Shown: piece after piece, positions 49,224 through 60,850 of the stretch | Layout: the number at the start of each line of letters is the position of its first letter | How positions within the stretch are numbered: the stretch's first letter is position 1 | Assembly: GCA_945907735.1 (NCBI GenBank) | Contig: CAMDTL010000004.1 | Coordinates: 55,191 to 119,190 of the forward strand | Length of the DNA stretch: 64,000 bases | DNA from: Methylotenera oryzisoli | GTDB taxonomy: Bacteria; Pseudomonadota; Gammaproteobacteria; Burkholderiales; Methylophilaceae | Direction of reading: 5' to 3' | The notes under the pieces: generated by a model | What the model was told of the DNA's origin: nothing | Database searches by the model: none | The model's input: only the letters and a program-made list of their open reading frames with translations | Position numbers and translations under genes: made by a program

Positions 49224-52200
49224 TTAACCCAAATTCGGCGCTAGCCAGCGCTCTAAATAGTCTTTCGGCAAATTTCTACGTTTTGCCATATCTTCCAGCT
49301 GGTCATTACCAATTTTATCCACGCTAAAATATTTTGCCTCTTGATGCGCAAAGTAAAACCCCGAAACCGCAGCAGCGGGCAACATGGCGAATGAGTCCGT
49401 AAGCTGCATGTCAATTTCATCGCATTGCAGTAGCTTAAACATATCGGCTTTTACGGTGTGGTCTGGGCAGGCGGGGTAGCCAGGCGCAGGACGAATGCCT
49501 TGATATTGCTCTTTAATCATGGCTTCATTGCTCAAACTTTCTTCTGCCGCATAGCCCCAGAAGTCAATACGCACGCGGTGATGCAGATACTCGGCAAACG
49601 CCTCAGCCAGCCTATCCGCCAATGCTTTGAACATAATCGCGTTGTAGTCGTCATGATTTTTTTCAAATTCGGCCAGGCGGTTTTCCATGCCCAAACCAGC
49701 AGTCACCGCAAACAAACCGATATAGTCATCTATTCCTTTTGGCGCAACAAAATCTGCCAAGCATTGATTTGGCCGTGCCGTGCCATCAATTACTGGTTTT
49801 TCACTTTGCTGACGCATGCCGTAATAGGTAAACGCTACTTCTTGCCTAGTTTCGTCGGTGTAGATTTCAATATCATCGTCATTCATGCTGTTGGCGGGCT
49901 GCAGGGCAATCACGCCGTTAGCGGTGAGCCAGCGACCGTTAATGATTTTCTCCAGCATTTTGCGCGCCTCTGCATACACTTTGGTAGCCGCCTCCCCCAC
50001 CACCGCGTCCTTCAAAATCGCGGGATACGATCCAGCTAAATCCCAAGTTTGGAAAAACGGCGCCCAATCGATGTATTGCGCGATGGAAATCAAATCAATG
50101 TTATTAAGCACGCGCCGACCAATGAATTTGGGCTTTACTGGCGTATTTTCGCCTGTAAAATCCAGTTGGGATTTATTGTTGCGCGCATCTGCAATACTTA
50201 ACAAAGGCACGCCTTTTTTATTGGCATGTTGCGTACGCGCTTTTTGGTAATCGGCCTGAATCTCTGCCAAATACGCACCACGGGTTTCTGGTGTGAGCAA
50301 ATTTTGCATCACCGAAACCGAGCGCGAGGCATCGGGCACATACACCACAGGGCCATCATAATGTGGCGATATTTTCACCGCAGTATGCGCACGCGAAGTG
50401 GTCGCGCCGCCAATCAACAGCGGCATTTTTAAATCATGAAAATACGGGTCACGCTGCATTTCTTTAGCAATATGCGTCATTTCTTCTAAGCTCGGCGTAA
50501 TTAACCCGCTCAAGCCAATAATATCAGCGTTCTCGGCTTTAGCCATGGCTAAAATCTCCGCCGCAGGCACCATCACGCCCATATTGACCACTTCAAAATT
50601 GTTACATTGCAGCACGACAGAGACAATATTTTTGCCGATGTCATGCACGTCACCTTTCACGGTAGCAATGACCAATTTACCTTTAGGTTTGGCCACAACA
50701 CCCGTGCGCTCTTGCTCTAGTGCTTTTTCGGCCTCGATAAATGGTATTAAATGCGCCACGGCGGATTTCATGACGCGGGCAGATTTAACCACCTGCGGCA
50801 AAAACATTTTGCCTTGACCGAACAAATCGCCCACCACGTTCATGCCATCCATCAGAGGGCCTTCAATCACGTGAATCGGGCGGCCGCCTGATTTTTCAAC
50901 CACCACACGCGCTTCCTCAGTGTCTGCCACAATAAAATCGGTGATGCCATGCACCATGGCGTGCTCTAAGCGTTTATTTACACTCACAGGTTTTTCTGAC
51001 GTGCCGCGCCATTCCAGCGTTGCAGCCTCTTTTTTGCCACCCGCCACCAATGTAGAGGCAATTTCAATCATGCGCTCGGTCGCATCTGCTCGACGATTCA
51101 GCACCACATCTTCCACACATGCTTTTAGCTCAGGCAGCAGCGCATCGTAAACGCCCATCATGCCCGCATTGACAATGCCCATGGTCATGCCCGCTTGAAT
51201 GGCGTGATATAAAAATACGGTGTGTATCGCTTCACGCGCTGGATCGTTGCCGCGAAAGCTAAAACTTACATTGGACACACCGCCCGAAATTTTGGCCTGT
51301 GGCAGATTTTGCTTAATCCAACGCGTGGCTTCGATAAAATCCACGGCGTAGTTGTTATGCTCTTCAATCCCTGTCGCAATAGCAAAAATGTTGGGATCGA
51401 AAATAATATCTTCAGGTGGAAAGCCCGTGCTTACCAGTAAATCATAAGCACGTTTGCAGATTTCGGTTTTGCGTGCAAACGTATCAGCTTGACCCTTTTC
51501 ATCAAACGCCATCACGATGACGGCCGCACCGTAACGGCGGCACAACTTGGCTTGGCGCAAAAATTCGGCCTCGCCTTCTTTCATCGAAATCGAGTTAACA
51601 ATCGATTTACCTTGCACGCACTTCAAGCCCGCTTCAATCACGCTCCATTTACTGGAATCAATCATCACCGGAACCCGCGCTATATCTGGCTCAGACGCGA
51701 TTAAGTTTAAAAAATGCGTCATGGCTTTTACGGCATCCAACATGCCCTCATCCATATTAATGTCGATAACTTGTGCGCCGTTTTCTACCTGCTGCCGCGC
51801 CACCGAGAGCGCTTCGTCGTATTGCTCGTTAATAATCAAACGCGCGAAAGCTTTTGAGCCAGTTACATTAGTACGCTCACCCACGTTTACAAACAAAGAG
51901 CTTTCATCAACAACAAAAGGCTCCAAGCCTGCAAGGCGCATGGATATTTCCTGCTGTGGCACGGCGCGCGGATTAAGAGAGTTCATGCTATTGTAAATAG
52001 CATTAATATGAGCAGGCGTAGTTCCGCAGCAGCCGCCTGCAATGTTGATAAATCCACTTTCGGCAAACTCCTTAACTAATGAAGAAGTTACCTCTGGCGT
52101 TTCGTCAAAACCCGTGTCAGACATCGGATTAGGCAAGCCCGCATTAGGGTAAATGCACACAAAAGTATCGGCGATTTTTGCAAGCTCTTCCACATACGGG

Positions 52201-52991
52201 CGCATTAAAGTTGCACCAAGTGCGCAATTTAAGCCAATCGTCAACGGCTTGGCGTGGCGCACCGAATGCCAGAAAGCAGTCACCGTTTGACCCGACAAAA
52301 TACGACCAGAAGCATCGGTCACCGTGCCAGAAATCATGAGCGGTAAGGTATAGCCAACCTCTTCAAAAAACGTATCAATGGCGAACAAAGCGGCTTTACA
52401 ATTGAGCGTGTCAAAAATGGTTTCGACCATTAAAATATCCGCGCCGCCTTCCACCAATGCCCGCGTTTGCTCCAAGTAAGCGCTCACTAACTTGTCAAAA
52501 TTCACATTGCGCGCAGCAGGATTATTCACATCGGGCGAGATACTGGCAGTTTTTGGCGTAGGCCCTAGTGCGCCCGCGACAAAGCGCGGTTTCTCTGGCG
52601 TGCTATATTTGTTGCAAGCCGCTTTGGCAAGCTTGGCAGATTGCACGTTCATCTCACGCACCAAATGCGCCATGTGGTAATCGTCTTGCGCCACCGATGT
52701 CGCGCCAAAGGTATTGGTTTCGATAATATCCGCACCCGCAGCCAAATACTGCTCGTGAATTTCCTGAATCACCTGCGGCTGCGTTAGGCTTAATAGCTCG
52801 TTGTTGCCTTTTACAAATAGCTCGCGCTGACCTGCTGGCACTTTGAAATCTACGAACCTTTCACCGCGATAATCCGCCTCCGTCAACTTATAACGCTGAA
52901 TCATCGTACCCATCGCGCCATCCAGAATGAGGATGCGCTGGGCAAGTAATTCGCGGAGTTTGGCTTCTATTGGTGATGTATTCAATGACAT
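49224..52991 (-). CDS. metH: Cobalamin-dependent methionine synthase
   Basis: MetH methylates homocysteine with methyl-THF via methylcobalamin. The 1255-residue protein has all four modules: homocysteine domain (about 1-340) with zinc-ligand Cys in [11 protein letters not shown] and [10 protein letters not shown]; pterin domain (about 360-640); B12 cap and binding domain (about 660-920) with [19 protein letters not shown] and [10 protein letters not shown]; and AdoMet-activation domain (about 940-1255) with [12 protein letters not shown]. It is slightly longer than E. coli MetH. The upstream gap to comM is 47 bp, too short for a cobalamin riboswitch, but TAAAAT there could be a -10. Confidence 0.98.
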   Translation of the reverse strand: MSLNTSPIEAKLRELLAQRILILDGAMGTMIQRYKLTEADYRGERFVDFKVPAGQRELFVKGNNELLSLTQPQVIQEIHEQYLAAGADIIETNTFGATSVAQDDYHMAHLVREMNVQSAKLAKAACNKYSTPEKPRFVAGALGPTPKTASISPDVNNPAARNVNFDKLVSAYLEQTRALVEGGADILMVETIFDTLNCKAALFAIDTFFEEVGYTLPLMISGTVTDASGRILSGQTVTAFWHSVRHAKPLTIGLNCALGATLMRPYVEELAKIADTFVCIYPNAGLPNPMSDTGFDETPEVTSSLVKEFAESGFINIAGGCCGTTPAHINAIYNSMNSLNPRAVPQQEISMRLAGLEPFVVDESSLFVNVGERTNVTGSKAFARLIINEQYDEALSVARQQVENGAQVIDINMDEGMLDAVKAMTHFLNLIASEPDIARVPVMIDSSKWSVIEAGLKCVQGKSIVNSISMKEGEAEFLRQAKLCRRYGAAVIVMAFDEKGQADTFARKTEICKRAYDLLVSTGFPPEDIIFDPNIFAIATGIEEHNNYAVDFIEATRWIKQNLPQAKISGGVSNVSFSFRGNDPAREAIHTVFLYHAIQAGMTMGIVNAGMMGVYDALLPELKACVEDVVLNRRADATERMIEIASTLVAGGKKEAATLEWRGTSEKPVSVNKRLEHAMVHGITDFIVADTEEARVVVEKSGGRPIHVIEGPLMDGMNVVGDLFGQGKMFLPQVVKSARVMKSAVAHLIPFIEAEKALEQERTGVVAKPKGKLVIATVKGDVHDIGKNIVSVVLQCNNFEVVNMGVMVPAAEILAMAKAENADIIGLSGLITPSLEEMTHIAKEMQRDPYFHDLKMPLLIGGATTSRAHTAVKISPHYDGPVVYVPDASRSVSVMQNLLTPETRGAYLAEIQADYQKARTQHANKKGVPLLSIADARNNKSQLDFTGENTPVKPKFIGRRVLNNIDLISIAQYIDWAPFFQTWDLAGSYPAILKDAVVGEAATKVYAEARKMLEKIINGRWLTANGVIALQPANSMNDDDIEIYTDETRQEVAFTYYGMRQQSEKPVIDGTARPNQCLADFVAPKGIDDYIGLFAVTAGLGMENRLAEFEKNHDDYNAIMFKALADRLAEAFAEYLHHRVRIDFWGYAAEESLSNEAMIKEQYQGIRPAPGYPACPDHTVKADMFKLLQCDEIDMQLTDSFAMLPAAAVSGFYFAHQEAKYFSVDKIGNDQLEDMAKRRNLPKDYLERWLAPNLG

Positions 52992-53038
52992 TGCATTTTG
53001 CTTAATGGATTAATACCTTAATTTTATCATGCGCGCAC

Positions 53039-54556
53039 TTAGATTTCGCCGCGCCGATATTGCACCGCCTCGGCAATGTGGGCGGATTTTATTGCAGACT
53101 CACCCGCGACATCAGCAATGGTTCTGGCGACTTTTAAGATGCGGTGATAGGCGCGGGCGGAAAGATTGAGGCGCGAAATTGCGGTTTTAAGCAAAGTCAA
53201 ACCAGCTTCGTCCAGCTGGCAAAAGGCATCAATCTCTAAGCTCCCTAAAGCAAAATTGGCTTTGCCTTGGCGTTTTAATTGTAGCTCGCGAGCGGCCTCT
53301 ACTCTGACTCTGATGGCGTCACTACTTTCTGCGATACTTGCACCCGTCAGCTCATCTTCTTTTAAAGCGGGCACTTCAATGTGCATATCAATACGGTCTA
53401 GCAATGGACCTGAAATTTTGGCGCGGTAACGGGTCACATTGTCGGGCGTGCAGCGGCATTTGTTATTGAAATGTCCCAAATAGCCACACGGGCACGGGTT
53501 CATGGCGGCGAGCAATTGAAACGAGGCAGGGAAATCGGCCTGACGCGCGGCGCGCGAAATGGTTATTTTTCCACTTTCTAACGGCTCGCGCAGCACTTCT
53601 AACACTTTTCTCTCAAATTCTGGCAGCTCGTCTAAAAACAGCACACCATGATGCGCCAACGATATTTCGCCTGGCCGCGGAATACCGCCACCGCCTACAA
53701 GCGCCACGCCAGAAGCGGTGTGGTGCGGCGAACGATATGGTCGGCGCTTCCAATTTTCTAACTTGTAAGTACCGTTGAGCGATTGAATCGCCGCGCTTTC
53801 TAGCGCCTCAGCTTCTGTCATGCTAGGTAAAATGCCTGCAAATCGCGAAGCCAACATGCTTTTGCCTGTGCCCGGCGGGCCGCTCATGAGCACGCTGTGG
53901 CCACCTGCCGCGGCAATTTCCAACGCGCGTTTGGCTTGACTTTGGCCTTTGACTTCATTGAAATCTGCATAACTGATGCTTTGAGTTTGCGCGCTAGATT
54001 CATATTGATTGAGCGCGGTGTGGCCACTTAAATGCGCACAAACCTCAAGCAAAGAATTAGCAGGATAAATAATCGCATCTTTTACCAAGCTCGCCTCTTG
54101 CGCACTTAAATGGGGCAGAATAAATGCACGCTTAATTTTAGCCGCTTTGTTTTTTGTAGCAGATTGCACCATGTGGTACGTCATTGCCAGCGCGCCACGT
54201 ATGGGGCGCAGCTCGCCAGTAAGCGCTAACTCACCTGCGATTTCATAACGGTTTAACGGCTCACTCGGTATTTGGCCACTGGCAGCCAAAATGCCCAATG
54301 CGATGGGCAAATCATAACGCCCACTTTCTTTAGGTAAATCGGCGGGAGCTAAGTTAACGGTGATGCGCCGCATAGGGAAATCGAACTGCGCGGTTAGGAT
54401 GGCAGCGCGCACGCGATCTTTGCTTTCTTTCACCTCGGCTTCGGGTAAACCCACAATCGCAAACTGTGGTAAGCCATTGGCGAGATGCACTTCCACCACC
54501 ACCTCTGGCGCATCCATGCCACTTAGGGCTCGGCTGTAAAGCACGGCTAGAGACAT
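53039..54556 (-). CDS. comM: ComM/YifB Mg-chelatase-like AAA+ ATPase
   Basis: The 505-residue protein matches YifB/ComM, a hexameric helicase-like factor that helps branch migration in natural transformation in Vibrio and Acinetobacter. It has an N-terminal Lon-like domain (VEVHLANGLPQFAIVGLPEA), Walker A SGPPGTGKSMLASRF (about 225-239), Walker B LFLDELPEF (about 305-313) and a zinc-like CPCGYLG (about 355-361). The C-terminal helical domain ends SAHIAEAVQYRR. It lies 2 bp after ubiK. Confidence 0.93.
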   Translation of the reverse strand: MSLAVLYSRALSGMDAPEVVVEVHLANGLPQFAIVGLPEAEVKESKDRVRAAILTAQFDFPMRRITVNLAPADLPKESGRYDLPIALGILAASGQIPSEPLNRYEIAGELALTGELRPIRGALAMTYHMVQSATKNKAAKIKRAFILPHLSAQEASLVKDAIIYPANSLLEVCAHLSGHTALNQYESSAQTQSISYADFNEVKGQSQAKRALEIAAAGGHSVLMSGPPGTGKSMLASRFAGILPSMTEAEALESAAIQSLNGTYKLENWKRRPYRSPHHTASGVALVGGGGIPRPGEISLAHHGVLFLDELPEFERKVLEVLREPLESGKITISRAARQADFPASFQLLAAMNPCPCGYLGHFNNKCRCTPDNVTRYRAKISGPLLDRIDMHIEVPALKEDELTGASIAESSDAIRVRVEAARELQLKRQGKANFALGSLEIDAFCQLDEAGLTLLKTAISRLNLSARAYHRILKVARTIADVAGESAIKSAHIAEAVQYRRGEI

Positions 54557-54558
54557 GT

Positions 54559-54795
54559 TTACTTAGTTTTTTCTTCTAATTCAGCCAGCTTGGCTTCTAG
54601 TTTTACCAGCTTTTCGCGTGTATTGCGCAGCACTTCCGCTTGCACGTCAAACTCTTCGCGCGATACAAGCTCCATTTTGGTGAATGCGCCCTGAATTAGG
54701 GCATTTATGTTTTTCTCCACATCTGCCAGTGGACTGGACTTTATTATCCTATTGATTTTATTAGATAAATCAATAATAATTTGTGAATTAAACAT
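54559..54795 (-). CDS. ubiK: Ubiquinone biosynthesis accessory factor UbiK (BMFP)
   Basis: The 78-residue protein has an amphipathic N-terminal region (LSNKINRIIKSSPLADVEKN, about 10-29) and a C-terminal coiled coil (about 44-78) with VSREEFDVQAEVLRNTREKL and LEAKLAELEEKT. This matches YqiC/BMFP, which binds UbiJ and membranes in E. coli and stimulates ubiquinone synthesis. It is the first gene of the ubiK-comM-metH-mpl minus-strand run and is divergent from glnK. Confidence 0.9.
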   Translation of the reverse strand: MFNSQIIIDLSNKINRIIKSSPLADVEKNINALIQGAFTKMELVSREEFDVQAEVLRNTREKLVKLEAKLAELEEKTK

Positions 54796-54875
54796 GGAGT
54801 TTCCTTAATATTTTGCTGTATTTTATTGTAGTTTAGCAGATTTTATAAGCGAATCCACAAAAGCCGTGTTGTTTA

Positions 54876-55323
<448 letters not shown>

Positions 55324-55335
55324 AGGGGTGATGAA

Positions 55336-56826
55336 ATGAAGAGATTATTATCGGTATTATCATTGGTTGCCTTAGTGGGTTTGGGGCTAACGAGCAATTT
55401 AAGTTTTGCTGAAGATATGGCGGCGGCGGCAACCGAAGTAACCACAGAAGTTGCAGCAGCGACTGTAGATGCAGTTGCACCCGCTGAGGTAACACCTGCC
55501 GAAGCCGCACCAGCTCCCGTGCCAAACAAGGGTGACACCACGTGGATGATTGTTGCCACGGCATTAGTTACTTTAATGGCGATACCTGGCTTGGGTTTAT
55601 TTTATGGTGGTTTAGTGCGCCAAAAAAATATGCTTTCTGTGCTAATGCAAACCTTTGTGATTTTTTCACTATTGGGTATATTGTGGGCGCTTTATGGCTA
55701 CAGCGTTGCGTTTACAGCGGGCAACCCATTTTTTGGCGGGTTTAGCAAAGCGTTTTTAGCTGGGGTTACGCCAGAGTCTATTGCAGCTACATTTAGCAAG
55801 GGCGTATATATTCCTGAGCTGATTTTTGTGGCTTTCCAACTGACTTTTGCAGCCATTACACCCGCACTGATTATTGGTGCGTTTGCTGAGCGTATGAAAT
55901 TTTCTGCGGTATTAGCGTTTATGGTGCTGTGGTTTACATTCGCTTACTTACCAATTGCACACATGGTTTGGTATTGGGACGGCCCAGATGCGATTACTAC
56001 GGCTGAATCACTCAATACAGTGTTAGCTAATGCAGGCTGGCTATGGGCAAAAGGCGCGCTCGATTTTGCGGGTGGCACGGTTGTACATATTAATGCAGGC
56101 GTGGCTGGTTTGGTGGCTTGTTTGGTACTGGGCAAGCGTATTGGCTACGGCAAAGAAGCCATGACGCCACATAGCTTAACCTTAACTATGGTGGGCGTAT
56201 CTTTACTATGGGTGGGTTGGTTTGGTTTTAACGCAGGCTCTAACTTAGAAGCTAATGGCTATGCAGCACTGGCTTTTGTAAACACCATGTTAGCTACTTG
56301 TGCTGCAACGCTCTCATGGATGTTTGTTGAGTGGTTCCATAAATCAAAACCATCTATGCTGGGAGGCGCTTCTGGCGCGGTTGCTGGCTTAGTGGCCATT
56401 ACCCCCGCGTGCGGTTTTGTAGGCCCAATGGCAGCAATTTTAATTGGTTTATTAGTATCACCACTGTGCTACATTTTCGTATCTAAAGTTAAATATATGT
56501 TTAATTATGATGACGCATTAGATGTATTTGGCATTCATGCGGTGGGGGGGATATTTGGTGCGTTAGCTACTGGCGTGTTTGTAAACCCAGCACTAGGTGG
56601 CGCAGGCGTGGTTGACTATGTAGCAAACGGCGTAGCAGCTTACGACTTTGGTGCACAAATGACCGCACAAGTGTGGGCAGTTGGCACGGCCGTTGTGGTT
56701 TCGGCCACAGTGTCGTACATTGCACTAAAAGTGGTAGATTTGTTAATCGGCTTACGGGTTTCTGAAGAGTCTGAGCGTGAAGGCTTAGATACCACAGAGC
56801 ACGGCGAACGCGCTTATCACATGTAA
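55336..56826 (+). CDS. amtB: Ammonium transporter AmtB
   Basis: This is a 496-residue inner-membrane channel with a signal-like helix (cleavage after SFA) and an Ala/Glu/Pro-rich N-terminal segment (about 26-60) before eleven membrane helices. GLGLFYGGLVRQKNMLSVLMQ (about 86-105 plus one), FAGGTVVHINAGVAGLVACL and DALDVFGIHAVGGIFGALATG carry the pore histidines of the family (twin His in VVHINA and FGIHAVGG). It probably associates with GlnK. The ribosome site AGGGG lies just upstream. A strong terminator follows. Confidence 0.96.
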   Translation: MKRLLSVLSLVALVGLGLTSNLSFAEDMAAAATEVTTEVAAATVDAVAPAEVTPAEAAPAPVPNKGDTTWMIVATALVTLMAIPGLGLFYGGLVRQKNMLSVLMQTFVIFSLLGILWALYGYSVAFTAGNPFFGGFSKAFLAGVTPESIAATFSKGVYIPELIFVAFQLTFAAITPALIIGAFAERMKFSAVLAFMVLWFTFAYLPIAHMVWYWDGPDAITTAESLNTVLANAGWLWAKGALDFAGGTVVHINAGVAGLVACLVLGKRIGYGKEAMTPHSLTLTMVGVSLLWVGWFGFNAGSNLEANGYAALAFVNTMLATCAATLSWMFVEWFHKSKPSMLGGASGAVAGLVAITPACGFVGPMAAILIGLLVSPLCYIFVSKVKYMFNYDDALDVFGIHAVGGIFGALATGVFVNPALGGAGVVDYVANGVAAYDFGAQMTAQVWAVGTAVVVSATVSYIALKVVDLLIGLRVSEESEREGLDTTEHGERAYHM

Positions 56827-56846
56827 TCGATAAACTAGCAATAAGT

Positions 56847-56872
56847 AAACGGGCGCCTCGGCGCCCGTTTTT
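56847..56872 (+). terminator. Intrinsic terminator after amtB
   Basis: AAACGGGCGCC and GGCGCCCGTTT form a GC-rich 11-bp stem with a very short loop (TC, effectively CTCG), followed by TTTTTATTT. It ends the glnK-amtB transcript 20 bp after the stop. Confidence 0.95.
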
Positions 56873-57184
56873 ATTTGTCACTCCAGTTTAAAAGAAGTAA
56901 ATTTATATATCCTGAGAACCGCATGAATATTGACCTGTACAGTATGTATATCAAGATTATTTATAAAAATATAACAGCTAAAATTGGATTTAAAACATAA
57001 CGCGTTATTAGAGTCATTTAACCCAAAATTTCAGTCTGAGATTAAATTTGCAGATGCCGAAATGAGTGAAAATCTGCTCAAACAGTTTTCACGTTATTGG
57101 GGCAAAGTAGGCATCAAATTGTTTGGATAAAATGTAGCCGTTCAATCATAACACCCATTTTGTAGGCGGCCGACCATTTAGCCT
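56873..57184. other. Intergenic stretch before valS, with a possible gene remnant
   Basis: No complete gene is present. From 56984 to the stop at 57128-57130 one plus-strand frame is open for about 48 codons with protein-like composition (NALLESFNPKFQSEIKF, QFSRYWGKVGIKLFG) but with no ATG at its head, only a TTG at 56984 and an internal ATG near 57062. An upstream stop at about 56972 ends the frame. It looks like the C-terminal end of a lost gene. A TAAAAT at 57189-57194 may serve valS. Confidence 0.45.
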
Positions 57185-57196
57185 GTGGTAAAATTA

Positions 57197-60046
57197 ATGC
57201 CTATGAACACGCAAAATATTTTACCCAAAGACGCTCCACAAAAAGAGCTTGCCAAATCGTTTGACCCGAAATCTATCGAAAGTAAATGGTACGAGTTTTG
57301 GGAGTGCAAAGGCTATTATGTCGCAGGTTTAGACCAAACCAAAAAAGATAATTTTTGCATTTTATTACCGCCGCCCAATGTCACAGGCACCTTGCACATG
57401 GGGCATGGCTTTAATCAAACGTTGATGGACGCGCTCACCCGTTATCACCGTATGCGCGGTGATAATACGCTGTGGCAGCCAGGTACAGACCATGCTGGTA
57501 TCGCCACACAGATTGTGGTTGAGCGTCAGTTGGATGCGCAAGGTGTGTCGCGTCATGACCTAGGTCGCGAAAAATTCCTCGAAAAAGTGTGGGAATGGAA
57601 AGAGTATTCCGGCGGTACGATTACTCAGCAAATGCGTCGCTTAGGCACATCGCCAGATTGGAGCCGTGAGCGCTTCACGATGGATGAAGGTTTAAACAAA
57701 ACTGTGACTGAGACTTTTGTCCGTTTGTATCACGAAGGCTTAATCTATCGCGGCAAACGCTTGGTGAATTGGGATGTAACACTCGGCACAGCCGTTTCCG
57801 ACCTTGAAGTGGTGCAGGAGGAAGAAGACGGTTTTATGTGGCACATCAACTATCCACTGGCTAGTGGAAATGGTCATCTAACCGTAGCGACAACCCGCCC
57901 AGAAACCATGCTGGGCGACGTGGCAGTGATGGTGCATCCCGAAGATGAGCGTTACGCGCACTTAATTGGCCAAAATGTAAAATTGCCATTATGTGACCGT
58001 GAAATCCCCATTATTGCGGATGATTATGTAGATAAAGCATTTGGCACTGGCTGTGTGAAAGTCACCCCAGCACATGACTTTAACGACTATGCGGTGGGTC
58101 AGCGCCATCAGCTACCTATGATTGGCATTTTAACGTTAGAAGGCAATGTAAATAATGCAGCCCCTAAGCAGTATCAAGGTCTAGAACGCTTTGTTGCACG
58201 TAAACAAATTGTTATTGATTTAGAAGCGCAGGGCTTTTTAGTCAAAGCTGAAAAACATAAACTTAAAGTGCCACGTGGCGATCGCACTGGGGTGGTGATT
58301 GAGCCTATGCTCACCGACCAATGGTTTGTGGCCATGAGCAAGCCTGCGGCTGATGGCAAAAGCATCACACAAAAGGCGCTGGATGTTGTGGCTGCTGGCG
58401 AGATTAAGTTCTACCCAGAAAACTGGGTGAATACTTATAACCAATGGCTGAATAATATTCAAGATTGGTGTATTTCGCGCCAATTGTGGTGGGGGCATCA
58501 AATACCAGCTTGGTATTCCGATAGTGGCAAAGTGTATGTGGCGCATGATGAGGCAGAAGCCACAACCTTAGCCGCTCAAGATGGTTACACAGGCAACTTA
58601 AAGCGCGATAACGACGTACTGGATACTTGGTATTCGTCTGCGTTGTGGCCATTCTCAACATTGGATTGGACCGGTGACGAAGCTCAAGATAAAGCCAATA
58701 CCGCGCTAGATTTGTACCTGCCATCTTCGGTGTTGGTCACAGGTTTCGACATCATTTTCTTTTGGGTGGCGCGCATGGTCATGATGACCACGCACATCAC
58801 CGGCAAAATCCCGTTCAAACATGTGTATGTGCATGGCTTGATTCGCGATGCCGAAGGTCAAAAGATGAGTAAATCTAAGGGCAATGTGCTTGACCCAATT
58901 GATTTGATTGATGGCATTTCGCTGGATGCGTTAATTGCAAAACGCATCACGGGTTTGATGAACCCAAAAGATGCAGAAAAGATTGAAAAACGCACGCGTA
59001 AAGAATTCCCCGAAGGCATTGCCGCTTATGGAACTGACGCTTTAAGATTTACTTTCGCTGCGCTAGCAAGCCCAGGGCGCGACATCAAATTTGATTTACA
59101 ACGCTGTGATGGCTACCGTAATTTTTGCAATAAATTGTGGAACGCCACACGTTTTGTGTTGATGAATACTGAAGGCAAAGACAACGGCTTTGACGCGACC
59201 AGTTGTGGCGAAGGCGAGCGCAAGTTTAGCCAAGCCGACAGATGGATTGTGAGTATTTTGCAACGCACCGAAGCGGAAGTTGAGCGCGCATTTACCGACT
59301 ATAGATTTGATTTGGCCGCAAAAGCTATTTACGAATTTGTATGGGATGAATATTGTGATTGGTATTTAGAATTAGCGAAAGTACAAATTCAGAATGGTGA
59401 TGATGCCGAGAAGCGCGCCACGCGGCGTACTTTGTTGCGAGTGTTAGAAACCATTTTGCGATTAGCGCACCCGATTATGCCGTTTATTACCGAAGAGATT
59501 TGGCAAACTATTGCGCCGATGACAGAGAAGCACGGTGCAAGCATTATGCTAGAAGCTTATCCAAAATCTCAGCTGGATAAGCTAGATGAAGCCTCCGAAG
59601 CTTGGGTGGCACAGTTAAAACAAATGGTCGAAGCATGCCGTAGTTTACGTGGCGAGATGAGTATTTCACCAGCCGCGCGTGTGCCTTTAATTGCGTCTAG
59701 CAATGCAGAAAAATTAGCGCTGTATGCGCCGTATTTAAAGGCTTTGGCCAAGTTGGAAGATGTGACGATTGTGGCAGAGCTGCCTGAAGCTGATGCGCCT
59801 GTGATGCTGGTGGATGACTTTAAATTGATGCTGAAAGTTGAGATTGATATTGCCGCTGAAAAAGAGCGTTTAGGCAAAGAGATTGTGCGTTTAGAAGGTG
59901 AAATTAATAAAGCCAATGGTAAGCTTAACAACGAAAGCTTTGTCGCCCGTGCCCCAGCCACGGTGGTGGAGCAAGAAAAGGCGCGGGTGGCAGAATTTAG
60001 TACGAGTTTAGAAAAGCTGCAGTTACAATTAAGTAAGATTAAATAA
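57197..60046 (+). CDS. valS: Valyl-tRNA synthetase
   Basis: ValS charges tRNA(Val) and edits threonine. The protein of about 949 residues is class Ia: the HIGH motif is HMGH in [15 protein letters not shown] (near 55-70), the CP1 editing domain spans about 170-410, and the KMSKS loop is in [14 protein letters not shown] (about 554-567). The anticodon domain is followed by the C-terminal coiled coil (about 880-949) typical of ValS. Candidate starts are GTG 57185, ATG 57197 and ATG 57203; none has a strong ribosome site, and 57203 could be leaderless. Confidence 0.97.
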   Translation: MPMNTQNILPKDAPQKELAKSFDPKSIESKWYEFWECKGYYVAGLDQTKKDNFCILLPPPNVTGTLHMGHGFNQTLMDALTRYHRMRGDNTLWQPGTDHAGIATQIVVERQLDAQGVSRHDLGREKFLEKVWEWKEYSGGTITQQMRRLGTSPDWSRERFTMDEGLNKTVTETFVRLYHEGLIYRGKRLVNWDVTLGTAVSDLEVVQEEEDGFMWHINYPLASGNGHLTVATTRPETMLGDVAVMVHPEDERYAHLIGQNVKLPLCDREIPIIADDYVDKAFGTGCVKVTPAHDFNDYAVGQRHQLPMIGILTLEGNVNNAAPKQYQGLERFVARKQIVIDLEAQGFLVKAEKHKLKVPRGDRTGVVIEPMLTDQWFVAMSKPAADGKSITQKALDVVAAGEIKFYPENWVNTYNQWLNNIQDWCISRQLWWGHQIPAWYSDSGKVYVAHDEAEATTLAAQDGYTGNLKRDNDVLDTWYSSALWPFSTLDWTGDEAQDKANTALDLYLPSSVLVTGFDIIFFWVARMVMMTTHITGKIPFKHVYVHGLIRDAEGQKMSKSKGNVLDPIDLIDGISLDALIAKRITGLMNPKDAEKIEKRTRKEFPEGIAAYGTDALRFTFAALASPGRDIKFDLQRCDGYRNFCNKLWNATRFVLMNTEGKDNGFDATSCGEGERKFSQADRWIVSILQRTEAEVERAFTDYRFDLAAKAIYEFVWDEYCDWYLELAKVQIQNGDDAEKRATRRTLLRVLETILRLAHPIMPFITEEIWQTIAPMTEKHGASIMLEAYPKSQLDKLDEASEAWVAQLKQMVEACRSLRGEMSISPAARVPLIASSNAEKLALYAPYLKALAKLEDVTIVAELPEADAPVMLVDDFKLMLKVEIDIAAEKERLGKEIVRLEGEINKANGKLNNESFVARAPATVVEQEKARVAEFSTSLEKLQLQLSKIK

Positions 60047-60108
60047 ATTACAATAAACCATACCTATGCAATCCAATGTCCATGCGGCTTCCATAGCATA
60101 TTCTGATA

Positions 60109-60132
60109 GTTTATTTAATTAACTAAATAAAC
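60109..60132. repeat. AT-rich inverted repeat at the valS/dsrE2 junction
   Basis: GTTTATTTA and TAAATAAAC are perfect 9-bp arms around ATTAAC. It covers the stop of the minus-strand dsrE2 gene and lies 60 bp after valS. It may be a weak bidirectional transcript end; the low GC content argues against a strong one. Confidence 0.45.
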
Positions 60133-60590
60133 AAATTCACATCTGATTCGCCCGCAAACTCGAAGAAAGTCGCGGCGCCACCAAATTCGATGCCATCAAT
60201 AAAGTCTGTGGTTTTGAAATCGAACAAATCGACTGTCATCTGGCAGGCAATCATCTTTACGCCGCTTTCCAAGCACGCCGTGCGTAGGTCTTCAATGCTG
60301 GCAATGCCTTTGCTGGCAATTTTCTGTTTCATCATCATGGTGGCCATACTCTCCATGCCTGGCAACATTTGCACAAAGTTTGGCATAGGAACAGGCATGG
60401 GCATGGCTGGGTTACCAAGTGGTGAAACTTTTAAATCGCTTAAATCTTTTTTAAGTAGTGTCAGCCCGTAAAAAGTGAAAAAAATTTGCACTTCGTAGTC
60501 TAACGCGGCCGCGGTAGAGGCTAGAATAAAAGGTGGGTAAGCCCAATCTAGGGTGCCTTTAGAGGCGATTAAAGCAAGTTTTTTAGGCAT
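60123..60590 (-). CDS. dsrE2: DsrE2-type DsrE/DsrF-like protein
   Basis: This is a 155-residue protein of the DsrE/DsrF/DrsH-like family, starting KLALIASKGTLDWAYPPFIL. A Met/Pro-rich central loop (about 62-85) and the Cys pair in CLESGVKMIACQMTVDLF (about 109-126) follow. In sulfur oxidisers DsrE2 is a membrane-associated partner in cytoplasmic sulfane-sulfur transfer from rhodanese and TusA. It is encoded 9 bp after tusA, which supports that role. Whether sulfur is destined for oxidation, cofactors or tRNA thiolation is unknown. Confidence 0.82.
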   Translation of the reverse strand: MPKKLALIASKGTLDWAYPPFILASTAAALDYEVQIFFTFYGLTLLKKDLSDLKVSPLGNPAMPMPVPMPNFVQMLPGMESMATMMMKQKIASKGIASIEDLRTACLESGVKMIACQMTVDLFDFKTTDFIDGIEFGGAATFFEFAGESDVNLFI

Positions 60591-60599
60591 GGTTTTAGG

Positions 60600-60833
60600 C
60601 TAATCTGCGCGTTTTTTAATGTAAAACGTAAATAAACCATCTGCTTCATCCAGTTGCAATAACTCATGCCCCGTTTGTTTACAAAAAGCCTGAAAATCTT
60701 TAACCGAGCCAGGGTCGGTGGCCATAATTTTTAGAGTTTGAGTAGCTGCAATCTCGCTTAAACCTTTTTTGCAGCGCAAAATTGGTAGTGGGCAATTAAG
60801 GTTCCGCGCGTCTAATTCTTTATCAAATTCCAT
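60600..60833 (-). CDS. tusA: TusA-family sulfur carrier
   Basis: This is a 77-residue protein with the TusA signature LDARNLNCPLPILRCKKGL: the active Cys is residue 14 and a second Cys is at 21. It accepts persulfide sulfur from a rhodanese or cysteine desulfurase and passes it on. In E. coli TusA serves tRNA thiolation and molybdopterin synthesis; when clustered with rhd and dsrE2, as here, it belongs to a sulfane-sulfur relay. It is encoded between the rhodanese and dsrE2 genes. Confidence 0.9.
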   Translation of the reverse strand: MEFDKELDARNLNCPLPILRCKKGLSEIAATQTLKIMATDPGSVKDFQAFCKQTGHELLQLDEADGLFTFYIKKRAD

Positions 60834-60850
60834 TGATTTTCCAATCAGAA

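Noticed and set aside
49458..50039. A 193-codon open frame antisense to metH
   Set aside because: It is the shadow of a strongly conserved gene; its translation resembles no protein family.
52992..53038. A cobalamin riboswitch in front of metH
   Set aside because: The gap to comM is 47 bp, far too short for the roughly 200-nt element.
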